Source of the DNA: Alkalibacterium subtropicum
GTDB taxonomy: Bacteria > Bacillota > Bacilli > Lactobacillales > Carnobacteriaceae_A
Length of the DNA stretch: 64,000 nt
Assembly: GCF_900112455.1 (NCBI RefSeq)
Contig: NZ_FOLT01000003.1
Span: forward strand, 248,001 to 312,000
Reading direction: 5' to 3'
In this document: in pieces, positions 9,421 to 18,337 of the stretch
Numbering within the stretch: position 1 is the stretch's first letter
Layout: every line of letters begins with the position of its first letter
Notes under the pieces: generated by a model
Database searches by the model: none
What the model was told of the DNA's origin: nothing
What the model saw: only the letters and a program-made list of their open reading frames with translations
Translations under genes and position numbers: made by a program

Positions 9421-10422
9421 TTATTTCGTCGTGCCTTTCTTCCCGATCGTATAAGGTAACGTGATCGTTTTTTCTTCTATTTCTTCTTTATTCATCAGTT
9501 TCGTCAACAGACGCATGGCTACCGCACCAATATCGTAAAGCGGCTGTTCTACTGTTGTCAGTCTTGGTCGAGACATGGCAGTCAGCTTCGAGTTGTTCGA
9601 TGTGACGATTTCAAAATCTTCAGGTACGTTCACGCCACGATCCAGTGCCGCATTCAACACGCCTAAAGCCAATTCGTCATCAGCAACGACCGCTGCTGTT
9701 GCCCCCGCTTTATTAAGCTGTTCATAAACGGCTTCCCCTACTTTATATGTGTATTCAGACTGTAAGACCAATTCTTCTTCATAAGGGAAAGCGGCTTTTT
9801 CCAAGGCATGCTTGTACCCGTTCAGGCGATAAACACCATTGATCGGTTCTTCATGACTCTCTGAAATGAACGCTACTTTTTTGTGGCCATTATCGATCAG
9901 CATCGTGGTGGCTTCTTCTGTGGCTTTTTCGTAGTCGATGTTGACGCTGCCTACCTGCTCGTCCGGATCCACTGTACCAGCTAATACGACAGGTGTGCGG
10001 GAACGTGAAAATTCAGCACGCAGTTCATCCGTAATCTTGTTGCCCATAAAGATAACACCATCTACCTGTTTCGCCAGCAGTGTATTCAGTACCTGTACTT
10101 CTTTTTCTTCATTTTTATCTGAGTTTGCCAGGATGATATTGTATTTGTACATCGTCGCAATGTCATCGATCCCGCGAGCAAGTGATGAGAAATAAAGGTT
10201 GGTAACGTCAGGGATAATAACCCCTACCGTTGTGGTCTTTTTACTCGCCAGTCCACGGGCCACTGCATTCGGACGATAATCCAGACGGTCGATGACCTCT
10301 AGTACTTTCTTTCTGGTTGTTGGTTTAACGTTCGGGTTGCCATTGACGACACGTGAGACGGTCGCCATCGAGACGCCTGCTTCACGGGCAACATCGTAAA
10401 TCGTAATTGTCTGTTTATCCAT
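9421..10422 (-). CDS. ccpA: Catabolite control protein A
   Basis: A 333-residue LacI/GalR regulator. The helix-turn-helix and hinge occupy residues 6-60 ([20 protein letters not shown], then [13 protein letters not shown]), and the rest is a periplasmic-binding-protein-like effector domain. The text matches CcpA throughout ([34 protein letters not shown]). With HPr phosphorylated at Ser46 it binds cre sites and represses or activates carbon-utilisation genes. It is divergent from pepQ, an arrangement common in lactobacilli, and two cre-like sites in the shared intergenic region suggest autoregulation. Confidence 0.95.
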   Translation of the reverse strand: MDKQTITIYDVAREAGVSMATVSRVVNGNPNVKPTTRKKVLEVIDRLDYRPNAVARGLASKKTTTVGVIIPDVTNLYFSSLARGIDDIATMYKYNIILANSDKNEEKEVQVLNTLLAKQVDGVIFMGNKITDELRAEFSRSRTPVVLAGTVDPDEQVGSVNIDYEKATEEATTMLIDNGHKKVAFISESHEEPINGVYRLNGYKHALEKAAFPYEEELVLQSEYTYKVGEAVYEQLNKAGATAAVVADDELALGVLNAALDRGVNVPEDFEIVTSNNSKLTAMSRPRLTTVEQPLYDIGAVAMRLLTKLMNKEEIEEKTITLPYTIGKKGTTK

Positions 10423-10454
10423 GATATGACTCCTTCTAAAGAGATTTGATTTTT

Positions 10455-10468
10455 TGTGAGCGCATTCT
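10455..10468 (+). promoter_or_regulatory. Candidate cre site (CcpA operator), ccpA-proximal
   Basis: TGTGAGCGCATTCT matches the consensus TGWAARCGYTWNCW at 12 of 14 positions. It lies 33 bases upstream of the ccpA start codon. Confidence 0.5.
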
Positions 10469-10485
10469 TCTTAATACAGAATAAC

Positions 10486-10499
10486 AGAGTCCGCTTACA
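10486..10499 (-). promoter_or_regulatory. Candidate cre half-conserved site, ccpA-pepQ intergenic
   Basis: Read on the minus strand, TGTAAGCGGACTCT has a perfect left half (TGTAAGCG) of the cre consensus and a poor right half. Its centre is 31 bp (about three helical turns) from the first cre-like site. Confidence 0.35.
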
Positions 10500-10626
10500 A
10501 TTTCAATTATAAGATGTAATTTTCATGAAACTTTCTAACTCTTTTTCAGAAAAGGCTTTCTTCAGCTATACTATGGCCTTTTTTTCTGATAAACTTAATT
10601 TAAATTACAGAAAAGAAGGGCTACTT

Positions 10627-11727
10627 ATGACATTGATAAAGAAACTTCAGCAGACGATGCACGATGAAAACATAGACATGCTTTATTTTGATGAACCACT
10701 GACCGTCGCTTATTTAACCGGTTTTGAAAGCGAGCCGCACGAACGTGTAGTGGCTGTTCTAGTCTTTAAAGACAAAGTCTGGATGATCGTCCCGGAACTT
10801 GAAAGACAGGCGGCTAAAACCGCTGCCGTATGCGACTTCATCCTTTCATATAGGGATGAAGTCTCTCCCTGCTCCCTCCTCAAAGATGCATTAAAAGACG
10901 AGAGCGATACGATCAAAACCGTCGGTGTAGATGAACATTCGCTCGTGGTCTCACGTTATCATGCTTTAGAAGACGTATTCTCAAATGCAGCATTCATAAA
11001 CGCTACCGCGCTCATTCAGCATCTGCGAGTGATCAAGCAGCCTCATGAAATCAACATCATGAAAGAAGCCGGTCGACTAGCTGACAAAGCGCTGGAAATC
11101 GGCATGTCTTCACTAAAAAATGGCATCACTGAAGCAGAAGTCGTTGCCTTGATCGAATATGAAATAAAAAAACACGGGGTCGAAAAGATGAGTTTTCCGA
11201 CCATGGTGTTATTCGGTGATCGCGCTGCGAGTCCTCACGGCAATCCGGGCAGCCGCAAGCTCCAGCCGAATGAGTGGGTCCTTTTTGATTTAGGGGTCGT
11301 TTACCATGGCTACACGAGCGATATGACCCGGACAGTCGTTTACGGTAAAGCAGATAAAAAGACGCAGGAAATCTACAAAGTCGTTAAAGATGCTCAGGAA
11401 AACGCCCAAGCTTTCGTCAAGCCTGGCGTACAGGCCGGTGATATCGACAGGACAGCCCGCCAGCATATCGAAAAGGCAGGCTACGGTGAGTACTTTTCTC
11501 ATCGATTGGGACACGGGTTAGGCAAATCTGTTCACGAATATCCGAATATCGCACCAGATGTTGCACTGAAAATCGCAGAGAATATGTGTTTCTCGATAGA
11601 ACCCGGTATATACATTGAAGAGTATTACGGTGTCCGTATCGAAGACTGTGTCTATGTCACAGAATCCGGAGCCATCCCATTTACCCGCACAACAAAAGAA
11701 TTGATCGAACTCCCTATAACAGAATAG
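10627..11727 (+). CDS. pepQ: Xaa-Pro dipeptidase PepQ
   Basis: A 366-residue cytosolic M24B metallopeptidase (prolidase) that splits X-Pro dipeptides. The creatinase N-domain covers residues 1-130 and the pita-bread catalytic domain follows. Two-metal ligands are visible: the Asp pair in LFDLGVVYHGYTSDMTRTV, His in HRLGHGLGKSVHE, Glu in SIEPGIYIE and Glu in VRIED. The frame is open 34 codons further upstream, but the ATG at 10627 has AAGAAGGG six bases ahead and gives the usual PepQ length. It is divergent from ccpA, as in several lactobacilli. Confidence 0.93.
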   Translation: MTLIKKLQQTMHDENIDMLYFDEPLTVAYLTGFESEPHERVVAVLVFKDKVWMIVPELERQAAKTAAVCDFILSYRDEVSPCSLLKDALKDESDTIKTVGVDEHSLVVSRYHALEDVFSNAAFINATALIQHLRVIKQPHEINIMKEAGRLADKALEIGMSSLKNGITEAEVVALIEYEIKKHGVEKMSFPTMVLFGDRAASPHGNPGSRKLQPNEWVLFDLGVVYHGYTSDMTRTVVYGKADKKTQEIYKVVKDAQENAQAFVKPGVQAGDIDRTARQHIEKAGYGEYFSHRLGHGLGKSVHEYPNIAPDVALKIAENMCFSIEPGIYIEEYYGVRIEDCVYVTESGAIPFTRTTKELIELPITE

Positions 11728-11779
11728 AAAAAGGTCCTGCCGCAAGACGTTCGTGTCTTCTTGCGGCAGGATCTTTTTG
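11728..11779. terminator. Bidirectional terminator between pepQ and the yetF-like pair
   Basis: GATCCTGCCGCAAGA-type stem (AAGGTCCTGCCGCAAGAC against its complement) with a TTCG loop region, flanked by an A-run on the left and a T-run on the right. It serves two converging transcription units. Confidence 0.9.
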
Positions 11780-11783
11780 TCTG

Positions 11784-12293
11784 TCAGTCTATGAAAATGA
11801 AATCTTCTTTTTCAAGTTTTCTTTTGTCGAAGTCTGCCATCACAGTCAAGGTCCCATCTGATTCGAGAATAATAGCCGAGATGCCTTCAAACGACACGTA
11901 TCCTGATTTTCTTATCGCCTGCTTCAATTCATTTCTGTCCACCCGCTCTCTTTTCATCGCTTTTTCCTGAAAGGTATCATTGTAATAGAGTAACGCAGGT
12001 TCCGACTTTAACATGGATCCTACCGATTTGAACCGGACAGATAACCAGGTAGCGATGTGCTGCAGGACAACCAGCATAGCGAAGGTCAGTATACCATTCC
12101 AGAAAGCATTCTTATAGTTCACGATCGTCGTAGCTAAAACCGATCCTAAAGCAACAGTCACGATAAAGTCAAAGGCATTCATCTTGGATAACGTTCTTTT
12201 TCCTGATGCTCTCAAAATGAGAACAATGGAAACGAAACTCACCACACTGATCGCAATGAGCTTGACAGCATCAATCAAACTAATGATCGTCAT
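11784..12293 (-). CDS. YetF-like DUF421 membrane protein, second copy
   Basis: A 169-residue protein of the YetF/DUF421 family. Three N-terminal hydrophobic helices (about residues 8-80) carry the family signature GKRTLSKMNAFDFIVTVALG, followed by a small soluble alpha/beta domain ending IILESDGTLTVMADF. Some bacilli have homologues linked to spore or membrane stress, but the molecular role is unknown. Its start overlaps the preceding gene by 14 nt, so the two are cotranscribed and probably translationally coupled. The paired genes are about the same length and clearly related, suggesting an old tandem duplication and perhaps a heteromeric complex. Confidence 0.85.
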   Translation of the reverse strand: MTIISLIDAVKLIAISVVSFVSIVLILRASGKRTLSKMNAFDFIVTVALGSVLATTIVNYKNAFWNGILTFAMLVVLQHIATWLSVRFKSVGSMLKSEPALLYYNDTFQEKAMKRERVDRNELKQAIRKSGYVSFEGISAIILESDGTLTVMADFDKRKLEKEDFIFID

Positions 12294-12822
12294 TTGAATC
12301 CTTCTTTCTATTTTTACTTTTTTTATCCAGGTCTTCTAATGTATCCAGGTCCTTCTCTTGACTTTTCTCTTTTGGAAGAACGGAAATCGTTCCATCTGTT
12401 TCCAGAATGACAGCCCCCACTTCTTCTATTCGACCGATTCCCTGTTCACGCATGGCCTGCAGCACCTCCGACTTGGGAATGCGTTCCTTTTTTAATATGG
12501 ATTCATAATAGGTACCTTCATAAAAAAGTAATGTCGGGTTAGCTTTCAGCAGAGTGTCAAAAAAGGCGTATCTTGAAGAAAGAAGACTGGAAAAGAACTG
12601 AAACAGCAGCAGCAGAAAGATGACATATATCCCCTGATACAAGTTTTCCCTGTAATTTATCAGCATGTTTCCAAAAACCGCACCCAGTGAAACCGTAATG
12701 ATGAAATCAAAGGCATTCATCTTAAGTAGTGTGCGTTTACCGGATAATCTGAGCAGAAACAGAACAATGATATAGCTGAAAAACGTGACAAGGAAAAGTT
12801 CTCCCATCTGTTCGATGTCCAA
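12280..12822 (-). CDS. YetF-like DUF421 membrane protein, first copy (TTG start)
   Basis: A 180-residue paralogue of the following gene with the same plan: three membrane helices, the signature GKRTLLKMNAFDFIITVSLG around residues 29-48, and a soluble C-terminal domain (GRIEEVGAVILETDGTISVL). It adds a lysine/aspartate-rich tail missing from its partner. The only start giving a full first helix is TTG at 12822, preceded by GAGGGGGAGTGGGAAC; the weak start may set expression lower than the second gene. Function unknown. Confidence 0.8.
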   Translation of the reverse strand: MDIEQMGELFLVTFFSYIIVLFLLRLSGKRTLLKMNAFDFIITVSLGAVFGNMLINYRENLYQGIYVIFLLLLFQFFSSLLSSRYAFFDTLLKANPTLLFYEGTYYESILKKERIPKSEVLQAMREQGIGRIEEVGAVILETDGTISVLPKEKSQEKDLDTLEDLDKKSKNRKKDSNDDH

Positions 12823-12873
12823 GTTCCCACTCCCCCTCTGGTGCCTGATGTGACTTTTGCCGTTTTATGTATG

Positions 12874-12902
12874 AAAAAGGATGCGATAACGACCGCATCC
12901 TT
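12874..12902 (-). terminator. Terminator of the ytxG-ytxH unit
   Basis: AAGGATGCG and CGCATCCTT form a 9-bp stem; on the minus strand it is followed by TTTTTC. Confidence 0.85.
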
Positions 12903-12925
12903 CATCCTAACTTATTATTATTTTT

Positions 12926-13432
12926 CTACTTGTTGTCAGGATTGAAATAAGTGGCATCTGTTTTGTCATCTTCTGAGTCCAACTGAGACTCGGCGCTTAC
13001 TGCACGAGACGTTGTCTGCGGTACAGTCGGATCATTTTTCTTAGTTTCTTCTTTATTCATTTTTCCTTTGACTTTTTCAGCCGTTTCTTTGGCTTCTTTT
13101 TTGATTTTATCCAGATTTTCTCCGGCTTTCTCCATGTTTTCTTCAGCTTGACCACTTAACTGTTCATAACTTGCAGAAGCATCTTTCTTATAGTCTTCCG
13201 TTTTCCTGCTGACAGAATCTTTTAGTTCCATCCCTTTGTCTTTTGCTTTATTCACGTAGTCTTTGGCCTGATCCTTCGTTTTGACCGTACGGTCCTTGAT
13301 GTCACCGCGTACTTCTTTACCTGACTTAGGAGCCAGAAGAAGTGCAGTCAATCCTGCCACAGCAGCACCAACGAATGTTCCGAGTACAAATCCCTTGACT
13401 TCATAGACTTTTTCGAGTTTTTGCATCAACAT
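12926..13432 (-). CDS. YtxH domain protein
   Basis: A 168-residue protein with one membrane helix near the N-terminus (GFVLGTFVGAAVAGLTALLL) followed by APKSGKEVR, the signature of the YtxH/gas-vesicle-like family, and then a long lysine/glutamate amphipathic coiled coil. Homologues in bacilli are general stress proteins of unknown molecular role. It follows a DUF948 (YtxG-like) gene by 41 nt, the same pairing as ytxGH in Bacillus, so a shared stress-response transcript is likely. No sigma-B type promoter could be identified with confidence. Confidence 0.85.
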   Translation of the reverse strand: MLMQKLEKVYEVKGFVLGTFVGAAVAGLTALLLAPKSGKEVRGDIKDRTVKTKDQAKDYVNKAKDKGMELKDSVSRKTEDYKKDASASYEQLSGQAEENMEKAGENLDKIKKEAKETAEKVKGKMNKEETKKNDPTVPQTTSRAVSAESQLDSEDDKTDATYFNPDNK

Positions 13433-13473
13433 AATATAAAACCTCTCCTTTTTTTGATTAAATGAGTGTTCTG

Positions 13474-13884
13474 TTATTTTCTTCTATCTCTGCTCATTGC
13501 CGAGCCTACTCTTTTTGCAATACCCACAGAGGCTCCGCGTTTGGAAATAGTAGCTAAGCTCGAACTCAAGTTGCGTGTGGAATGATTCAGACTGGATACA
13601 GATTCGCCTAAATCTCCAACAGCTTTGAATAATGGGTCGGTCAGACCAAGTTTACCGTTCACATCATCCAATGTGACATTCGACTTATTAAGTAAACCTT
13701 CAACCTCGATCAGCAGAAGATCGGCATCTTTTGTTATCGTGCTTAGACTTTTATTTGCTTCCTCCACTGTCGTATTCAGTTCGGAAACCATTTTTGCTAC
13801 CTTGAACAGCACGTAAACCAGACCTAAAACAAGTACTGCAAAAGCAATTGCTGCAATTAATGCTGCTATTTCTCCACCTGTCAT
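13474..13884 (-). CDS. DUF948 domain protein, YtxG-like
   Basis: A 136-residue protein with a single N-terminal membrane anchor (IAALIAAIAFAVLVLGLVYV) and a helical cytoplasmic or extracytoplasmic region with heptad spacing (ELNTTVEEANKSLSTITKDA), typical of DUF948. It is the first gene of a two-gene unit with the ytxH-like gene, as in Bacillus. The function is unknown; homologues are stress-induced. Confidence 0.85.
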   Translation of the reverse strand: MTGGEIAALIAAIAFAVLVLGLVYVLFKVAKMVSELNTTVEEANKSLSTITKDADLLLIEVEGLLNKSNVTLDDVNGKLGLTDPLFKAVGDLGESVSSLNHSTRNLSSSLATISKRGASVGIAKRVGSAMSRDRRK

Positions 13885-14048
13885 AATTATCCCTCTTTCT
13901 TATATTCTGTATGAGTTAAGGTTACCACTTTAGTTGATTTAAATGCAACTAAGAAGAATTGAGCTCACGATTAAATTGTATCTTTTGAAAATCATGTTAA
14001 AATAATAATTGACTCTATCATTTATTGGAAAATAGGAAAGGAGCTTAT

Positions 14049-14930
14049 ATGGATCAACCAAATGATGTACTGCAAGATGTGGATGAGCAATTGAATTTAT
14101 TTGCTGCATTCTGGGAATCCATTGAATGGCAGGAGATCGCTTTTTCGATTTTCATCATTGCCATTCAAATTTTACTGGCCGTCATTGTTTTTCTTATCTT
14201 AAAAAGGATCGGACGGTATGTGATCGAGAAAGTCTTTACCCGCTACATCAAGGAAAAGCATACGGTACCCAACCGCTTGAATACTCTGCATAAATTAAGT
14301 AAAAATATTTTCAATGCTGTTCTTTACTTTTTCCTGGTTTACGTGATCCTTGAACTTATCGGTATTCCTGTCGGTACACTACTGGCCAGTGCTGGTGTCA
14401 TCGGTTTAGCGTTATCTTTAGGTGCCCAGGGATTTGTAGCTGATATCGTAAATGGGTTTATGATCCTGCTTGAAAAACAGATCGATGTGGGCGATGTGGT
14501 GGAGATCAGTGGTCTTACAGGAACCGTGGAAGATGTAAATCTGAAAACCACACAAGTAAAGGATTTTGACGGGACCCTGCATTTTATCCCCAACCGGGAA
14601 ATCACTATTATCAGTAATCGGTCCCGGGCTGACATGCGTGTGCTCATTCAGATCAGACTCTATCCCTCTACCAGCTTGCAGGATGTGAGGAAAGTCATGG
14701 AACAGGTGAACAAGGAGTCGATTCCTGAATATGATGAAATCACCATTGCACCGACTGAAATTTCCTTTGTGCCTGTAGGTCCCGGCCAGCTTGCCGTCCA
14801 GATCATTATGTATACTAAATCCGGGACGCAATATGGTATGCGCAATATTTTTTATGAAAAGTATGTGGACGCGCTGACAAAAGCAGGTATCGACCTTCCC
14901 AATGTCACGCTTGAGCTGCCGAATGGTTAA
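14049..14930 (+). CDS. Small-conductance mechanosensitive channel, MscS family
   Basis: A 293-residue membrane channel that opens under osmotic downshock. Two or three N-terminal helices (about residues 28-125) lead into the pore helix (GTLLASAGVIGLALSLGAQG, the conserved Gly/Ala pattern of TM3), then the beta domain (VGDVVEISGLTGTVEDVNL) and the C-terminal domain. The Bacillus counterpart is YkuT, which is also close to the ykuL/cbpB gene. ATG at 14049 is preceded by AAAGGAG; an in-frame TTG eight codons upstream lacks a binding site. A converging terminator separates it from cbpB. Confidence 0.9.
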   Translation: MDQPNDVLQDVDEQLNLFAAFWESIEWQEIAFSIFIIAIQILLAVIVFLILKRIGRYVIEKVFTRYIKEKHTVPNRLNTLHKLSKNIFNAVLYFFLVYVILELIGIPVGTLLASAGVIGLALSLGAQGFVADIVNGFMILLEKQIDVGDVVEISGLTGTVEDVNLKTTQVKDFDGTLHFIPNREITIISNRSRADMRVLIQIRLYPSTSLQDVRKVMEQVNKESIPEYDEITIAPTEISFVPVGPGQLAVQIIMYTKSGTQYGMRNIFYEKYVDALTKAGIDLPNVTLELPNG

Positions 14931-14955
14931 CTTTTGCCAGCCTGCAGTTTTATTT

Positions 14956-15005
14956 AAAAAACCACTTCGATCGGCTTATAACTAAGCGGATTGAAGTGGT
15001 TTTTC
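14956..15005. terminator. Bidirectional terminator between mscS and cbpB
   Basis: AAAACCACTTC and GAAGTGGTTTT pair with an internal loop region containing further pairing; A-run and T-run flank the stem. Confidence 0.85.
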
Positions 15006-15010
15006 TTTAG

Positions 15011-15490
15011 CTATTGTGCAACGATTTCTTTCTCTTTAACTATATATTTCTTCTCGAACTCATGAGCGATGCGATTCGTTCCTTTAAGTATTTCGCTGCG
15101 GGTGATGATTCCTTTAAAATAGCCTTCTCTATCAACAACGGTGATAAACGCATTATCGACGAGCATATGCAGAACATCCTCCAGTTCAAAATCTTCTAAT
15201 ACGTAAGGGAAATCCCTGTCCATGACTTCACCGACTTCGATGTCTCCCAATTTTTCAAAATGAACATCCTGTATGTCCATGATCGTCTGCATGATCGTCG
15301 GCATCGAGATGAGCCCACGCATCTTGGACTGATCATCCAAGACCGGGACCACAGCATACTTATCGGTCGTCAGCAGCAGCAGGGCATGATTCAGTCTGTT
15401 TTTTATACCAACGACAGCCACCTGCTCAGCCGGTTTGACTAAGGTCGTTTCACTCTCGATCAGCAGTTTTTTTACCTTTTCGCCTATCAT
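15011..15490 (-). CDS. cbpB: CBS domain protein, c-di-AMP-binding CbpB type
   Basis: A 159-residue cytosolic protein of two CBS motifs in tandem (about residues 12-70 and 80-145), with KYAVVPVLDDQSKMRGLIS in the first and NAFITVVDREGYFKGIITRSEIL in the second. It matches CbpB/YkuL, which in Listeria and Bacillus binds cyclic di-AMP and, when free, stimulates the Rel stringent-response enzyme. The ATG at 15490 has GAGGAGTG five bases upstream; the longer open frame starting at 15520 has no binding site. No rel gene is in the window. Confidence 0.85.
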   Translation of the reverse strand: MIGEKVKKLLIESETTLVKPAEQVAVVGIKNRLNHALLLLTTDKYAVVPVLDDQSKMRGLISMPTIMQTIMDIQDVHFEKLGDIEVGEVMDRDFPYVLEDFELEDVLHMLVDNAFITVVDREGYFKGIITRSEILKGTNRIAHEFEKKYIVKEKEIVAQ

Positions 15491-15668
15491 TTCTTCACTC
15501 CTCGTACCCATTCTCCTCACTTACATTGTACCCCTATTTTCTCTGAATTCCAAAATAAAGCCATCATTTTAGAGAACATTCTTAGAATTTTTCGAACATT
15601 CTTATCAATAACGCTGTTTATCGTGGTTAAGACCTTTTAATAAATGAGAAATCAATGAGGAGTTGGAT

Positions 15669-16193
15669 CTACTGGTCAGTGAATGAAACCGTGGTATTCA
15701 AGTCAAGCAGGCTATTATGATCCTGATCGTAATATGTCAGTTCAGCTTTGGACAAGCCCTCATCCAGCTGCATTACTAGATACGTTCCTTTATCTCTATT
15801 TCTTGGCTGAGCAATACTGCCCGGGTTTATAAAGACGATGCCGGCTTCTTTTTCCACTTTTGGAATGTGGGTGTGACCGTAAAAGACAACGTTGACGTCT
15901 GCTGCTCTGGCTTCTTCGATCAGTCTCTCATACGAGCGTTTCACACTGTGTTTATGCCCGTGTACGAGCAGATAGCGTAAGCCGTTGATATATTCCGTCC
16001 GGCTCAACTGGAATTTATTCGTGATATCCATATTCCCAAGGACCGTTTTGTACGTCTGCCACAGCGGATGGTCTTCCATTAATTCTGAATCACCGCAGTG
16101 CACCCATTCATCGGTATCTTCCTGATGGATCATATAAATTTCTTCCATAAAATACGTATTTCCGTGATTATCACTGACCACTACTATTTTCAT
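15669..16193 (-). CDS. YfcE/YsnB family metallophosphoesterase
   Basis: A 174-residue calcineurin-like phosphoesterase. Motifs are visible in order: SDNHGN near the N-terminus, HCGDSE, GNMD, the His in LLVHGHKH and GHTH. The family (YfcE, YsnB, MJ0936) hydrolyses phosphodiesters in vitro; the natural substrate is not settled. It is the last gene of murI-rdgB-yfcE, the same order as racE-ysnA-ysnB in Bacillus, with 18 nt to rdgB. The ATG at 16193 is seven bases from GGAAAGGGAG. Confidence 0.88.
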   Translation of the reverse strand: MKIVVVSDNHGNTYFMEEIYMIHQEDTDEWVHCGDSELMEDHPLWQTYKTVLGNMDITNKFQLSRTEYINGLRYLLVHGHKHSVKRSYERLIEEARAADVNVVFYGHTHIPKVEKEAGIVFINPGSIAQPRNRDKGTYLVMQLDEGLSKAELTYYDQDHNSLLDLNTTVSFTDQ

Positions 16194-16211
16194 CAAGCCA
16201 CTCCCTTTCCA

Positions 16212-16820
16212 CTAGTCGTTCAGCCAGTCATCCAGATGACGTTCCAGCTTTTTCAAGGCATCTGCACGATGGCTGATCTCATTTTTCTCAGACTGGGTGC
16301 ATTCGGCCAGAGTTTTCCCTTTTTCGGGCAGATAAAACAGCGGATCATAGCCGAAACCATTCTCTCCTCGAGGAACACCGGCGATTTCCCCATCCAGTCT
16401 GCCCTCGATGACCAAAGAGTCTTTCCCGGGACGGGCTAGTGCAAGGGAACAGTGAAAATGTGCCTGTCTTTCGTTCTCATTGTGATCGGCAAGTGCGTTC
16501 AGTAATTTGGCGTTATTTTTCGCATCGTTCTTCTCTTCCCCGGCATAACGGGCAGAATACACGCCCGGCTGGCCATGCAGCGCATCCACGACCAAGCCGG
16601 AATCATCAGCCAGAACAAGCGTATCCAGTTTTCCCGAAATCGTTTCTGCTTTCAGCAGCGCATTTTCATTAAACGTTTCCCCTGTTTCTTCCACGTCTTC
16701 GATATCAGGAAAATCCAGCAGCGTGACGATGCCGTATCCTTTTTTATTGAACAGCGCTTCAAATTCTTTCGCTTTTCCTTTGTTTCGTGTCGCTATGACG
16801 ATCGTATTCTTTTCAGTCAT
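16212..16820 (-). CDS. rdgB: XTP/dITP diphosphatase (RdgB/HAM1)
   Basis: A 202-residue house-cleaning nucleotidase that hydrolyses dITP, ITP and XTP to monophosphates and so keeps deaminated purines out of DNA and RNA. It shows the N-terminal ATRNKGKAKEF substrate-binding loop, the catalytic LADDSGLVVDALHGQPGVYS block, ARYAGE, and GENGFGYDPLF near the C-terminus. Its start overlaps the end of murI by 8 nt, so the two are coupled. Confidence 0.94.
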   Translation of the reverse strand: MTEKNTIVIATRNKGKAKEFEALFNKKGYGIVTLLDFPDIEDVEETGETFNENALLKAETISGKLDTLVLADDSGLVVDALHGQPGVYSARYAGEEKNDAKNNAKLLNALADHNENERQAHFHCSLALARPGKDSLVIEGRLDGEIAGVPRGENGFGYDPLFYLPEKGKTLAECTQSEKNEISHRADALKKLERHLDDWLND

Positions 16821-17634
16821 CTGTTTTTTTCAACCTTTCCAGTTCAATACTTTTTATATCGAGCTGATCTGTTTCCAGCCAGTTCTCTACAATGGTCCGG
16901 AACATCGCTACCGGCCCTGTCGTAAAGATCCGGATCGTTCTCTCTTTCGCCTCGTCAGCTTCCAGCTTATTTTCATCTAAAACACTTTCCACTTCATAAG
17001 ACGTCAGGGCCCCCGAATCGATTAAAGTCACATCAGGACCTAAGACCTCCTGAATAAAAGGCGCAAGCAGCGGGAAGTGTGTACAGCCTAAAATGACCGT
17101 ATCCATTTCCGGCGTTTTGAACCCCGTCAGTTTATCATCGACCAGTTGCCTTGCTTCAGCAGATTCATAGGCATTGTCTTCTACAATATCTACGAACTCC
17201 GGACAAGCGAGGCTTTTGACCTGCACTCCTTTGTCTTTGTCTAAAAGTGACTGCTCATAGAATCCCGATTCGACTGTGCTGACTGTAGCCAGTACGCCGA
17301 TCTGCTTGGTGCCTGTGGTCGAAACTGCCGCCTGACTTCCCGGTCCCACGACGCCAATGACAGGGACATCCACCTTGCTCCTCACTATTTCCAGGGCATG
17401 GGCAGTAGCCGTATTACAGGCGATCACGATCATCTTTACATCCTGATCCAGCAGGAACTGGACCAGCTCAAGTGTAAAGGTGATGATCTCCTCTTTTGTA
17501 CGGTTTCCATACGGGCACCGCTTGGTATCTCCTATATAAACAAACGACTCGTTGGGTAACCGGTCTTTCACAGCTTTCAGCACTGTCAAACCACCCACAC
17601 CTGAGTCGAGTAATCCTATTGGTTTATTCAACAT
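16813..17634 (-). CDS. murI: Glutamate racemase
   Basis: A 273-residue cytosolic enzyme that makes D-glutamate for peptidoglycan. The two catalytic cysteines sit in ACNTATAHA (about residue 73) and GCTHFPLL (about residue 184), with the N-terminal LLDSGVGGLTVLK and IGDTKRCPYGNR blocks intact. First gene of the murI-rdgB-phosphoesterase operon. A modest binding site (ATAAGG) precedes the ATG. It is divergent from the yslB-like gene, as in Bacillus, where yslB and racE are near neighbours. Confidence 0.95.
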   Translation of the reverse strand: MLNKPIGLLDSGVGGLTVLKAVKDRLPNESFVYIGDTKRCPYGNRTKEEIITFTLELVQFLLDQDVKMIVIACNTATAHALEIVRSKVDVPVIGVVGPGSQAAVSTTGTKQIGVLATVSTVESGFYEQSLLDKDKGVQVKSLACPEFVDIVEDNAYESAEARQLVDDKLTGFKTPEMDTVILGCTHFPLLAPFIQEVLGPDVTLIDSGALTSYEVESVLDENKLEADEAKERTIRIFTTGPVAMFRTIVENWLETDQLDIKSIELERLKKTDD

Positions 17635-17844
17635 ATTTATACAACCTTATCTCAGTTACTGTCTTATATTTTAATTAACACGCTCACTTATAATTAAATC
17701 AGCACCTTACTATAGAAACCTCGTTAAAAAAAAGGTAAAATAAATAAGTATGATTTTTGTCTCCTCTTCCATTATAAAGAATCTTGTGGAAAAGTGAAAG
17801 ACAAAACGCGTATACATTAGAGACGAAAAGCGAGAGGTGAAACT

Positions 17845-18273
17845 ATGCACGCTGAAAACCAACACACATCCCACTTAGACAGTATCAGTCTCTTAAGAGA
17901 TGCTCTTTTGCCCAACCTGCTTAAAGAAGATGAAGAAGATATATTGTATTGGGCCGGAAAAGAACTGGCTCGTTCTTTTACCTTTTCATCCCTGGAGGAT
18001 CTTATTCAACAGACCCGCACCGTTTTTGCAGGCGATTTGACTCAGACAAAAGCTACCCGAAAGACCCTTCATTATGACTGGACCGGCCTTTTAGTCACAC
18101 ATCGGCTGTCTGATAAGACCGATCCTACTTTTTCATTGGAAGCCGGCTTTCTTGCAGAAGGCTATCAGCAGGTGACTGGCACTTACACAGAAGCCACCTA
18201 TACGGTCTACCCCAAAAAATCCCTGGTCACTTTTTTACTGCAATCCGACTCTCAAGTATCTTTGAGTGACTAA
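17845..18273 (+). CDS. YslB family protein (DUF2507)
   Basis: A 142-residue protein of the YslB/DUF2507 family, recognisable from SISLLRDALLPNLL, ILYWAGKELAR and EAGFLAEGYQQVTG. Function unknown; the fold resembles V4R-type ligand-binding domains. The gene's position beside murI is conserved in Bacillales. ATG preceded by GAGAGGTGAAACT. Monocistronic, with its own terminator. Confidence 0.85.
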   Translation: MHAENQHTSHLDSISLLRDALLPNLLKEDEEDILYWAGKELARSFTFSSLEDLIQQTRTVFAGDLTQTKATRKTLHYDWTGLLVTHRLSDKTDPTFSLEAGFLAEGYQQVTGTYTEATYTVYPKKSLVTFLLQSDSQVSLSD

Positions 18274-18275
18274 TA

Positions 18276-18333
18276 TAAAAACCCATGCTCCTGACTGCTG
18301 TTATCGAAACAGCCTGTCACAGCATGGGTTTTT
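18276..18333 (+). terminator. Terminator of the yslB-like gene (also serves the converging gene)
   Basis: AAAAACCCATGCT pairs with AGCATGGGTTTTT; the loop holds an extra small stem. A- and T-runs on both sides make it usable from either direction. Confidence 0.85.
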
Positions 18334-18337
18334 CCAT

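Noticed and set aside
10525-10626. N-terminal extension of PepQ by 34 codons
   Set aside because: No ribosome binding site at the upstream ATG; AAGAAGGG precedes the ATG at 10627, and family length fits that start.
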